Source: Casuarina equisetifolia (lineage: Eukaryota > Streptophyta > Magnoliopsida > Fagales > Casuarinaceae). From it: a stretch of DNA of 64,000 nucleotides. The stretch is from assembly GCA_028551475.1 (NCBI GenBank), contig CM052354.1, positions 3,083,391 to 3,147,390 of the forward strand. Direction: 5' to 3'. Of this stretch, positions 11,804-23,348 are shown one piece after another. The stretch's first letter is position 1, and each line of letters starts with the position of its first letter. The notes below the pieces were generated by a model that saw nothing but the letters and a program-made list of their open reading frames with translations, made no database searches and was not told the origin of the DNA. Both the position numbers and the translations under genes were made by a program.

Positions 11804-14800
11804 TTGACTACTTCTTTAAATATAGAACAAACCTATCTTCCTTCCACCTCTAAATCACTTCAAGAATCTTTTTATAACACTCTTTATCCACTATCAATCT
11901 ATTCTCAACCCCTTTTACTCATTTTTTCAATGGCAAAAAAAGTTCCCCTCTACATTTGGCGGGTGTCTGATATAGCAATATGGTCAACCTTTTGGCTTCC
12001 AAAGAATAATCACTAATGTTAAGTGTCATAGTAGAGCTAAAAGAGCTTTAAAATAAGGTCTCAGAAATCAAAGAAGTACTTCTCAATGTAAAAGAGGAGT
12101 GGGCTAAGAATATTGGAGTTTATTATTGTCTTGAAGCTCTAAATGATATCCTATATGATAAGGATGACTTCTTGGATGCTACTTCCACTAAAGTTGGGTA
12201 ATGAAAGTTAATAATGTAAAATAAAAAGGTGAAAAAGGTACTCATATTCTTTTCCAAATTAATGGAATTCATCTATGATGATAGAGTTACCTGTAACGTT
12301 ATGGCTATTAGAGGGGTGTTAGGTGTCATCTCATCATGTGTGATAAATTTAGAATTTGTGGAGAGTCATGATAATACCTTAGACTAGATTACAAGGAATT
12401 ATTCTATTGTGTATAAGGAAAATGTTATTGGATGGGAGGTTGATAAGAAGGTAGTTGTCAACAAATAAGTGTGGTTTGGGAAAGAATATACTGACTTAAA
12501 ATGTATATAATCATGAAATCCAAAACCATTTTGAGTTAAGAATGTGAGGGGAAATCTCTCATTCATTCAATATGAAAAATACTGTTGAAAACATATTAAA
12601 CAACAAAACAAAGGAGAAATTAAAATTTCTTGAAATGAATGCACTAATTAGTCATCTTAAAGAAAGGATGGATAGAAATAAATTCTTACATGTATGAGAT
12701 GATGTGTGGAATAAAGATCCTAATATTCTTCAATATAGTAAACAATGGTTTAACTTGAAAGAATAATGATGAGTGGCACAATATGTAGTCAAATATTAGT
12801 AATTACATGTAATAATATGGTGATAGGTCCTATAAAAATTTCACACATTTTAATCATTTACGGAATGTAGACTAAAGGAATTTATTCATATAGATCATTT
12901 TTTTAATGACAAAATCTCATGGGGTCCAAGATTTAAGTAAATAATGTGGAAATCATAGAAAATTTTGTTGATTTCCTTTTAACATTTTAGACAAAGAGAA
13001 GGATGTTATATCTTAGAATTTTTTTGTGTAGTTTGCAAAGTTTTATAAATAATGAGCTCACATAGATAATAGAAAAAAGATATAGTATTTCAGCAATTTT
13101 GAAAAGCTATTATAATGAATTTCCTCAATCATTGAGATATTGTTTTGTTTATTATATTTTATTTCCAGAGATCTATTAAGTTTAATATATCAACAATGAT
13201 TAGTCTTTGAATAGTGCAAATGTTTATAGTGCCATCACCAAGCCACCAATGTTTAGAAGATATTGGTTATGATTATTTTAGGTATTTATTTCAAAGCTTA
13301 TTTTTTCAGTAGGTAGAGTTAGATGAATTCATTGTTGTAATTAGATACTCAATGCAAAACTTGGAGCATGATTTGGCTTTATCATTGGTAAGAGAATTTA
13401 TATGTGGTTATAAGGAGATCATCACTAATGAGAGTACTTATCATGTAGCAAATTATTTATCTACAAGACAAACTTCCTCATATAAAGGAAAAAAGATTCA
13501 AACATTTCTTTGCCTTAGTGTTCACAAGTACTTTAGTGATAAGATTGATTGTGAAAAGGTTTTCAAGTTTCAAGCTTTTGCACATATTGCATCTAAGAGA
13601 TAAAAAGCTTAGGTGTCTATCATACTCTATTTATAAGTTAAGGCATCTAAGATACTTTGATCTTTTTGATAATAATGAAATTGTCAAGTTATCTGATACT
13701 ATAACTGAGATATACCATTATTAATCCTAATACTTTATGATTGTTGGTCACTTGAAGAATTACTAAGAAATACTAGAAAATTAATGAAACTTAATTATCA
13801 TAAGATTGATTATTGTTTTGGATTAAGGCATATGCCAAAAGGATTGGGACAATTAACTAAACTTCAAACTTTGTCAATGCTTGTGATTAGTAAGGATTCT
13901 TGTTGGGATAAATAAATTAAGTTATTTAGTTAACTTGAAATGATACTTGCACATTAAGTTATAAGGTTGCTAATTTAAAAGAGAAATTAAGGCTTTGTGC
14001 TTCAAATTTAAATTGGAGTTTCAAAGGTGATAGAAATAATTGTAACATTATCTAGGATAAAGAAGATAAGGAAGATAATTTATCATTGGAGAACTTGAAA
14101 CTACACTAAAAGTGAAGACAACTTTGCTTAAAAGGCTACCTAGGTTTAAAGGTTCCAAAATGAATTCTCACTTGAACAAGTCTCATTAAATTGAAATTAT
14201 AATAGTATTACTATTGAGTAAATTGTCTTCTTTTAAACATCTTTGGGTTTGGAATATGAATGTTCTAGAATAAATGTTAGATTTTGATTATAGAAATGAT
14301 CTCTTTTCATCACCAATGTTAAATTTATTTTTCAAATTATTGGAGAAAATTTAGTTGAGTGATTGCCCTCATCTCAATAGGTGGTGGAGGGATGACAAGT
14401 TTGATGATAGAAATTTGTGATTAATAAAAATCACTTTTCTTAAGCATAGTACAAATGCTTGAACACCTTAATGTAAGATTTTGTTCACAACTTGAGATAA
14501 TTGAGGATGAGGATAGGATGCAATGGAAGGCCTTTAAAGCCTCTTTTCTCTTTCCACTACAATAAATGATGAATATATCAATACCTTTTTTTTTAAACTG
14601 AAAGATGTATAGTTACATTCAAGTAAGGAACTCAAAGTTTAACCAAAGTGATTGTAAAACTTTAGAGCTCTTAATTATGACCAATTAGAATTTATCTCCT
14701 TAATACCTTGATCTAAGATTTTACTTACACTTTGAAACAACTAATTATGAGAATGGAATGTAATGAAAAGGCCTTTAAAGCCTTTCTTCTTTTTCAACTA

Positions 14801-16455
14801 CAATAGACAATGATAAATACATTAATACCTCGTTTCTCAAAATTAAAGCATCGAGAATTACATTCAGTTAAGGAATTATAAATTCTATTAGAGAAGTGGT
14901 TGTAAAAATTTAGCACTCTGAAAACTAACAGTAGAAAGTTATGATCAATTAAAATTGCTTTCCTTGAGTAAATAACATTTCCCAACACTTAAGCACCTTG
15001 ATCTAAGATTCTGCTCACAACTTGAGATAACTAATGATGAGGATGGGATGCAATGAAGAAGCCTTTAAAGCTTCCTTTCTTTTTTGACTACAACAAACAA
15101 TGATGAATATATCATTACCTCATCTCTCAAAATTAGAGCATCATCAATTACATTTAGTTAAGGAATTTGAAGTTTTACTAAAGAAATGATGTTAGGAAGT
15201 TGCGATCCATTTAAATTGCTTTCCTCAGGCATAGAACATTTCACAGCACTTGAACATCTCAATTTAAGATTTTGCTAACAACTTAAGATAGCTAATGATG
15301 AGGATAAGATGCAATGGGAAGACCTTTAAAGCCTCCTTTCTCTTTCCACTACAACACACAATGACAAATATATCAATACCTCGTCTCTAAAAATTGGAAT
15401 GTCGAGAATTATATTCAATTGAGGAACTAGAAGTTCTATTAAAGAAGTTGTTGTAAAATTTTAATGCTCTTAAAACCAAGGGTAGAAAGTTATGGTCAAT
15501 TAAAATTGCTTACCTTGGGCATGTAACATCTTCTAGCACTTGAACAACTTGAACTACGATTCTACTCACAACTTAGGATAACTACTGACAAGGATGAGAT
15601 GTAATGGAAAGGCCTTCAAAGCCTCCTTTCTCCTTCCACTGTAATAGAAAATGATGAATATATCAATACCTTATCTTTCAAAGTTAGAGTGTCAATAATT
15701 ACATTTAGTTAAGGAACTAGAAATTTTACTAGAGAAATAGCTATAAAATCTCAGTACTTTTTAGAATTTGATGTTAAAAAGTTGTAATCAATTTAAATCA
15801 CTTTAACAAAGCATAGAACAACATAAAGCACTTGAGCACCTTGATTTAAAATTATGTTCACAACTTGAGACAACTAATGACGAGGATGAGACACAATGGA
15901 AAGGCCTTTAAAACCTCCTTCCCTTTTCCAATATAATAAATAATGATGAATACATCAATACTTCGTCTCTTAAAATTGGAGTATTAAGAGTGACATTCAA
16001 TTAAGGATGAAGAAGTTCTATTAGAGAAGTGGTTATAAAATCTTAATTCTTTTTAGACTTTTACGATAGAAAGTTGCAATCAATTTAAATTGCTTTTTGA
16101 GGCATAGCACATCTCACAACAGGAACATTTCAATTTAAGTTTCTGGTCACAACTTAGGATAACCAATAATGATGATGAGATGTAATGGAAAAGCCTTAAA
16201 AACCTCATTTCTCTGCCTTTTAAGGATATACCAGGATTGATGCCCTTTCCATTAGAATTTAAACATATGACCATTCTAGGAAATTTTGAAATTTCATATT
16301 AAGAAGGTTTAATGATTATACCAAAGTGGATTCATGATAATGAGTCACTTGAAAGGCTTAAAATTATTCATTTCTCTGCATTGATATCCTTACCTAAGAG
16401 GACAGATAGGAAAATTATCTTTTAGGTTGCTAAAGATTAAAATATGTTCCATCTC
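11804..16455 (+). pseudogene. CNL resistance gene, copy R (near full length, dead)
   Basis: Third unit of the series and the only one carried through to LRRs. ATGGCAAAAAAAGTTCC (11,930) marks the old MAEKV start. Rx-N remnants lie at 12,060-12,350, a P-loop remnant (GLGK) near 12,475 and kinase-2 DDVWNKDP near 12,700. The NB-ARC end and LRR start are at 13,352-13,720 (QNLEHDLALSLV, then DKIDCEKVF). The seven-unit LRR array follows (14,440-16,230). The last part, DIPGLMPFPLEFK-like, ends near 16,300. Dozens of stops and shifts. The LRR half is the sister of 1-2,997. Confidence 0.85.
14440..16230 (+). repeat. Seven-fold tandem LRR-block array (copy R)
   Basis: Same array as in copy L. GGCCTTTAAAGCC-type markers lie near 14,530, 14,770, 15,058, 15,318, 15,612, 15,900 and 16,190, spaced about 240-290 bp. 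Both arrays have seven units in matching order, so the expansion came before the L/R duplication. Confidence 0.85.
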
Positions 16456-17321
16456 ATTTCAAAAAAAAAAGTAAAAATTAAATGAGGATTGACTTAAGAT
16501 TGCTCAACTTAATACTCAATCATTTCATCTTAATTGGCCATAGGAATTGATGTAACACTTTTTTTAGATCTTTTTTCTTCATTTTTTTTCCTTTTAATAT
16601 CACTTGATTGGTAAATTTCATAGTATAAAAGTAGCTAAAATCAAGGAAGAGCCATGATATTGGAATTCAACCAAGATTACTCATTTCCTATAATTATGCT
16701 AAATACTTGGAACTGCATCATCATAAACAAAATTCCAATGACCATGCATCTTTGCTTATTACTTGAACAAACAAATGAAGAACTAATTGCACATCCATAC
16801 AAATTAACTAGGAAAACAAATTTCATCTAACTCAATCTAATCTAGAGTCTTAAAGAAATTCAATTTTATTTAGGGTTCTAGGCAAATTCAAATCCAATCT
16901 AACTAAATCCTATCTAGAGTTCTAGGCAAATTCATTCTTGTACTAGAATGACTTAAACCCTATATAATCATGCATTGTCATCGATTCTCTTCAAGAAATT
17001 TTGAAATAGAATTTTTTTTAAAGTTTTTAGGATTATTGTTGTTTTTTATTTTCCAGCAAATTCTAGCTATTGGTTTCTTAATTATCACCTTCATCTTTTT
17101 ATTTTTATTTTATTTTTTTACTTTAAAGTTGTAGAACTAGTTCATAGCATTCATTTTCCTCTCCATAGTAATTTGTTATATATTTGGATCATTTTATTGT
17201 ATGGCCACATGTTTGCTTCCTTGGGTTACATACATTATTTTTTTAATAGAATCTCATATTTCAAGATGGTGAATGCTAACATTTCCTTTCAAAAAAATGG
17301 TAGAATTTGAGCTTAACATAT

Positions 17322-17475
17322 TTATCATTGTCATTATCATTATCATTATCATTATCATCATCATTATAATCATCATCGTAATCATCATTATTGTTAGCAT
17401 GCATTACTATTATTATTGTTGTTGCTATTATTATCATCATTAGTATTGTTATTAGTGAAACCATCATGATTATTA
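17322..17475 (+). repeat. Trinucleotide microsatellite (ATC/ATT)n
   Basis: Homologue of the run at 4104-4260, with different unit numbers. Confidence 0.95.
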
Positions 17476-17851
17476 TTGTTATGATATGTGTATATTTATT
17501 TATTTTCTTTTACAAATTTTAAACCTTTTTATGTCATGCATGCCCATCATCTTTTAATATGCATTTTTAACGAAAGGTTTTGAGACTTGAGTTTTCTTAC
17601 TATCATTTGGACTGGGTTGTTAAGCGGGTATCTCTCTGTCTGAAACCAGGCTTGTGAGTTCCGTTTTTCAATCCAGATGCTGAACTGCTGGACTGGCTCA
17701 TATGGGTTGGCTTGTTCTTTCACGAGTTGGACTGCATCTACGGGCTGGATTGCTACTTTGGACTTTCTGGACTAAGTTTGTGTTAGACTTTGCTGCATAG
17801 GTTGTAGAATTATTATAAGGTTGTAGAATTATTGCATGTTAATTAACTTAA

Positions 17852-19496
17852 CTAATCATCATCAAAAACATCTTAATTGAAATAACCCAACATCTATTTC
17901 TCGTTACAAATTAGTTTTAAGAGTAAAATTTTATTTTATATTAAAGTTCAAATTCAAATGCCTTATTCTCATAAAACAAAGAACTCATGTTACTTTCACA
18001 CTAAGGACAAACATATATTTTTGAAAGTAGTATGTTTTACTTTGCTTCAATCAATTTTAAACAAAAAAATTAAAATTTATTTTAATACTCTTGTGAGAAT
18101 AAGAATAGGACAATAACCACTTTGTTACTAACCCCACCTTGCATCCCACATCGATTGAGAAATCCAGTCTTGGCAACCACACCCCCTTTAGGTTCCTAAC
18201 AAATATCGTCGTTCGGGAACGTTAACTGTGCCACCAGGGACCGCCTACGTGGACTCTCCTGCCAATTATTTTTAGATAATGTTAAAAATAAAAGATATCA
18301 ATTTTCCATAGAATGCTTAGGTTCTCTTTTTATACCTGAAAAATAATGCAAGAGAATGCAGAAATATGCAACAAAAGAAAAGAAAAAGAATAAAGAAAAA
18401 AAAAAGATACATGAAAAGTAGGGGTAATTATCATCTGTGTTGGACGGGGTCCCACTTACACATGTGAGGGTGCGGAAGTGTCGATTCCTCCTGCATAAGT
18501 GCTGGGCAAACACTCACTCAAAAAACATATTTTTGAATTCCCTATGTCTCAAAAACATGTTTCTATATGGCACGAACACTGAAAATATTTTAGAAAATTG
18601 CTTTTATTTGCAAACATATTAAAGTAACCTACGTTTGCAAGATAAGTATAAAGACAAAGTGAAAAAGACAAAAAGTAAGAGAATTTAGGAACATGTCTAA
18701 AATAAGAAAAAAAAAAGAAGGAAATAATAATATATTATTCTTACAAGAAAAAAGGAATAAAGGAAAATGCACATAAAAGGGAAAGAATTAAAAATAAAAA
18801 AAGATATGAAATAAGAAAGAAGAAATAAATTATTTAATTCTTTATAAATTATTCTTGGCATAAATTTAGAAGTACTTCAAATTATTGTTTTATCTAATAA
18901 AGTAGAAGTTTTTACAACAAACTTACATTTTAATTTTCTAAAAGGACTAAAACATTTGTGTGATTATGTACTCTAATTCAGCCATCAGTTAGTTTATTGT
19001 TTTCTTTCTTTCTTTTATTTTTCTTTTGTTAGTTATGTCTTTTATCATTATTATTATGTTTTTAGTATAATATAAACCATGTATTTCAAAATTTTTCCCT
19101 CAATTTTGCAACTCTTCAAGTTCTTCTTTCAAAAGAAACAGGAAAGGAAAGAGGAGCTATTGAGTCAATTTAAGGTGCTTATGAATAAGGTACAAAACCC
19201 GTTCCTTGGATAAAGAAGATGGTGTTTTGTGAGATTATTTCTTTATGAGCCATCTAATGAATACCTAGCAAATAGTTCCCGTAGTAATAATCTTAGTTGC
19301 CACTATGATTAATTTTATAATTGTAGTTTGTTTTTTACTTATAAAGATATTCTTTTTGATATGAAATCACGCAAATGGCTGCAACTTAACTTTGAACATA
19401 AAAAACCACGGTTCAAAGAGCACCATTGTGATCATTGCCGTAAACTTTGTGGGATCCGTTACCAGTGTAACCTTTGCAATATGGCCATCCACATTA
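17852..19496 (+). repeat. DC1-containing module, tandem unit A
   Basis: About 1.65 kb running from TAATCATCATCAAAAACATC to the DC1 core. It contains the AAGAATAGGACAATAACCAC and CCACATCGATTGAG patches. Unit B (19,497 onward) repeats it. At the junction the DC1 string MAIHI runs directly into AATCATCATAAAAAACATC, the start of the next unit. Copy L has a single, internally shorter unit. Confidence 0.8.
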
Positions 19497-19522
19497 ATCA
19501 TCATAAAAAACATCTTAATTGA
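19120..19522 (+). pseudogene. DC1 domain gene remnant, R unit A
   Basis: The best preserved DC1 core in this unit is at about 19,328-19,510: KDILFDMKSRKWLQL, then HHCDHCRKLCG, IRYQCNLCNMAIHI. These are the paired Cys and His of a C1-like zinc site (HH.C..C....G..Y.C..C....H). The final Cys-bearing part (KC.LRG) is replaced by NHHKKHLN and a stop, because the tandem-duplication junction cuts in here. The frame has no ATG of its own, and stops precede it from 19,140. Confidence 0.75.
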
Positions 19523-20164
19523 AATAACCCACATCTATCTCTCGTTACAATTAGTTATAAGTGTAAAAGTTTCTTTTATATAATATTAAAGTTCAAATTC
19601 AAATGCCTTATTCTCTTAAAACAAAGAATTCATGTTACTTTCACATTAAGGACAAATATATATTTTTGAAAGTAGTATGTCTTACTTTGCTTCAATCAAT
19701 TTTAAACAAAAAAATAAACTTTTTTTTAATACTCTTGTGAGAATAAGAATAGGACGATAACCATTTTGTCGTTAACCCCACTTTGCATATAGAACCCAGC
19801 AGCCCACATCGATTGAGAAATCCAGTCTTGGCAACCACACCCCCATTAGGTTCCTAACAAATATCGTCGTTCGGGAACGTTAACTGTGCCGCCGGGGACC
19901 GCCTACGTGGACTCTCCTGTCAACTATTTTTAGATAATGTTAAAAATAAAATATATCAATTTTCCATTAGGTTCTCTTTTTATTCCTGAAAATATTTCAC
20001 GTACATGTCCAGAATTTGCGAAAAATGATGTGAAAGCAAAGGACAAGATAGATTGACATAATAGGGAAACTTGCATATGAAAAGAAAAAAGAGAAGAAGG
20101 GACAGAAAAGAATATAGGAAAATAAAAAAATATAATGCAAGAGAATACAGAAATATGTAATCAA

Positions 20165-20228
20165 AGAAAAAAAAAAAGGAATGAAAAAAGAAAGAAAAGA
20201 AAGAAAAGAAAGAAAAGAAAGAAAAAAG
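20165..20228 (+). repeat. Purine-only GAAAGAAAAG tandem run
   Basis: Repeated AAAGAAAAG units. The opposite strand reads as long Phe/Ser frames (19,980-20,345), which are not genes. Confidence 0.9.
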
Positions 20229-20929
20229 ATGCGTGATAAAGAAGGGGTAATTATCATCTATGTCGGACTGGGTCCCACCTACACTTGTGAGGGTGCGGAG
20301 TGTCGATTCCTCCTGCATAAGTGCTGGGCAAACACTCACAAACATATTTTTGAATTCCTATGTCTCAAAAACATGTTTCTATATGGCATGAACATTGAAA
20401 ATATTTTAGAAAATTGCTTTTATTTGCAAACATATTAAAGTAACAGTATAAAGACAAAGTGAAAAAGAAAAAAAGTAAGAGAATTCAGGAACATGTCTAA
20501 AATAAGAAAAAAAAAGGAAATAATAATATAGTATTTTCACAAGAAAAAATGAATAAAGGAAAACACACATAGAAGGGAAAGAATTAAAAATAAAGAAAAG
20601 ATATTTAGTAAGAAAGAAAAAATAAATGATTTAATTCTTTATAAATTATTCTTGATATAGATTTAGAAGTATTTCAAATTATTGTTTCACCTGATAAAGT
20701 AGAAGTTTTTACAACAAACTTACATTTTGATATTCTAAAAAGCTAAAACATTTGTGTGATTATGTACTCTAATTCATCCATCAGTTAGTTTATTTTTTTC
20801 TGTCTTTTTCTTTTTATTTTTCTTTTGTTAGTTATGTCTTTCCTCATTATTATTATGTTTTTAGTATAATATAAATCATGTATTTCAAAATTTTTCCTTC
20901 AATTTTGCAACTCTTTAAGTTCTTCTTTC

Positions 20930-21366
20930 AAAAGAATATGACAGGAAAGGAAAGAGGATCTATCGAATCAATTTAAGGTGCCTATGAATGAGGTACAAAA
21001 CCCCTCACTTGGATAAAGAAGATGGTGTTTTGTGAGATTATTTTTTTATGAGCCATCTAATGAATACCTAGCAAATAGTTCCCATAGTAATCCTAGTTGC
21101 CATTGTGATTGATTTTATAATTGTAGTTTGTTTGTTACCTATAAAGACATTCTTTTTTATATGAAATCACGCAAATGCCTGCAACTTAACTTTGAACATA
21201 AAACCACGATTCAAAGAGCACCATTGTGATCATTGCCGTAAACTTTGTGGGATCCGTTACCAGTGTAACCTCTGCAATATGGCCATCCACATCAAGTGTA
21301 CTTTGCGTGGCCTAATAACTGTTGAAAATTGTCACCCACACGAGTTCATCCTAATACACGGGTGAG
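20930..21366 (+). pseudogene. DC1 domain gene remnant, R unit B
   Basis: Carries the fullest DC1 core in the window, at about 21,200-21,350: HHCDHCRKLCG, IRYQCNLCNMAIHIKC, then LRGLITVENCHPHEF. Here the last Cys and the following C..H are kept. Upstream (20,945-21,120) broken frames match the CHCD...H..C portion of copy L. No continuous frame joins them, so this is a remnant. Confidence 0.75.
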
Positions 21367-22156
21367 TACCAACACACTTGCCAAGCATGCGGTCAGCAAA
21401 GCGGTGGAATATTCTAACTATGTTGGAATTGGCGACTCCAAAAACAATGATGCTTTCGAGCCCCGCTATGATGAAACTTGGGACCCAGATGATTCTACTG
21501 CGGGTAAATGTCAATCTCCTACTATCAAAGGATGGAGTCCATTATAAAACCTTAACGTGTTAAGTGGAACACCTCATTATTTACCTTAAGACATTAAGTT
21601 GAATGTCAATTCTCACATTTTTAATGTAAAATTATACATACCTTTGACACCCTCATGGACTCCATACTTTAAATGGGAGGTATTCATGTCAACACATACA
21701 AACCGAAATATCCAAAACAAACTTGTTTTTCAGTTCCTTCAACCTTTTCCCCTCTTTCTTCTACTTTTCCTTTCCTTTATGACCAGGACGTTCAAGAGAG
21801 AAATCGAATTCATAGTCGAGAAAGAAAGAACATGGTGCAATCCTCTTGATTGAGCTACCTTGTCACCGACCGCATAAGAGGACGAAGAGGTTGAAGCGGC
21901 TCATCGAAGTTGAACTACTGTGTGCTCCGTTTCTTGCGACCTAATATGAAGAAAAATCAGCAAGGAAATGGAAGATGAAGGGCTTTGTAAGAGGAAACTG
22001 GCCTTTTTCTGTTGAAGACTTCTCAAGAATCTCAAGAATCTAAAAAATCTCAAAATGTCCCACATCGGTTGAGCAAGCAGAAGTTAAAGACTCATATTTC
22101 AGTTATATGAAATAGTAGGGTTTTGCTAATATTAATTGTGAAACAAATTATTTCAC
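21366..22156. other. R-specific insertion or retained spacer
   Basis: About 0.8 kb with no counterpart in copy L, where DC1 runs almost directly into the ATT microsatellite. Short frames at 21,329-21,563 overlap each other and match nothing I recognise. GTCCCACATCGG at 22,057-22,068, with TATATGA at 22,104-22,110, resembles the USE and TATA pair of plant snRNA promoters. Confidence 0.4.
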
Positions 22157-22188
22157 TATTATTATCGTTGTTGTTGTTGTTGTTGTTG

Positions 22189-22220
<32 letters not shown>
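22157..22220 (+). repeat. (GTT)n(ATT)n microsatellite
   Basis: GTT units at about 22,166-22,193 followed by ATT units to 22,220. Copy L has only a short ATT run (6,238-6,252). Confidence 0.95.
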
Positions 22221-22336
22221 GGACATTTAATTCTCACTAAATAAATGTAGAAAAAAACTCATAATTATTTAAGTAAAAACTACAAGTTCCTTAAATCCGT
22301 TTAGACAAATTTTGCAGGTTACGGATACTCATTATG

Positions 22337-22450
22337 CTAATTACAATTTATTCTGCATAGCTTCCCTACTAACCCTAAGTCACATAGCTACCCTACCAAC
22401 CCTAATTACAATTTATTCTGCATAGCTACCCTACTAACCCTAAGTCACAT
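22337..22450 (+). repeat. Short tandem repeat with AACCCTAA boxes
   Basis: CATAGCTNCCCTACNAACCCTAA occurs three times and ATTACAATTTATTCTG twice. AACCCTAA stands at 22,371, 22,398 and 22,436. The L segment lacks this repeat. Confidence 0.8.
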
Positions 22451-23348
22451 GCCCCGCGGTTACAGATTTAGGCGACGGGGAGGTCGTGCAGTTTCACATC
22501 CTAACAACATCTTTGCATATAGCGGAGATAAGCCACAGCAGGCCTGGCTCACACCCAAAACGCTGGGAATAACTTCATATATAGCCCAGATTTAGCAAAA
22601 GGGCCTATTGGAGCTCTTCTATAAACAAAACCTAGTTGCCTCCGGAATCTATCAATCTACACTCCTAATCAAGTTCGGAATACAAAGAGGACCATCTGCA
22701 ATTGATCATCTTAAACAATGAGATGAAAATCAAACCAATAAGGATCAAAGTATCCGTACTATATTTGTCTTTCTCGTGTAGTACGTAGCTGCCATGGCAA
22801 CTCAGTTGCAGAGGAGTGGCTCCTGTCCCAATCCTTTCTCTTCTGTCTCTGTATTGGGTTGGAGATGGGATGGCTCCGTATTCTCTCTTGTGGACTACAT
22901 GGCTCCCCGTCATAGGTGCGAGTTCCAAGCTGCGTTCTGTGAGTGGCATCTCATTAATGCATGACTCTCTTTTCCAAAGTTTGTACTTTCTTGCTGTTCA
23001 TGAGTCTGCGAGAGGCGACGGGAAAGAGGAAGGAACAAAGTTCAAGGGGAAGCAGGTCAGGTGCCCGACTCAGTGGCTGAACATTCCCAACAACTTTTGA
23101 CGGAATATGGACTTATTCTTGCTTGGTTGATTCTGGGGAGGCAAAAAAGGAGAAGATGCTCTGGATCTGGAAGCCAACGTTGGGCAGCTCTAGGAGTATC
23201 CAGGGAAGAGAACTTTCTCCATCGTGAACTTCATTCATCACCCTTTTATCTTGCATAAATAGGTCTTTGCCATCTAGGAATGTAGATATTTGCTGCAATG
23301 ATAGCCTGCGTTCAGTCGGCCTGAACCAAAAACAAAAAGGAAAAGAAG
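22440..23348. promoter_or_regulatory. Upstream flank of CLAVATA1-like copy 2
   Basis: Homologous to 6,340-7,448. It holds the GGCCTG/TAGCCCAG-rich patch (22,490-22,690) that recurs at 6,400 and 31,400. The transcript start is unknown. A 49-bp stretch just before the gene (about 23,270-23,310) is absent from copy L. Confidence 0.4.

Larger units (their letters stand above)
19497..21366 (+). repeat. DC1-containing module, tandem unit B
   Basis: Second unit of the tandem duplication. It starts at the junction with unit A and carries its own AAGAATAGGACGATAACCAT, CCACATCGATTGAG and DC1 core. It includes the purine run at 20,165-20,228. Confidence 0.8.

Noticed and set aside
19980-20345. 121-codon Phe-rich minus-strand frame
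   Set aside because: Opposite strand of the GAAAGAAAAG run; composition explains the open frame.
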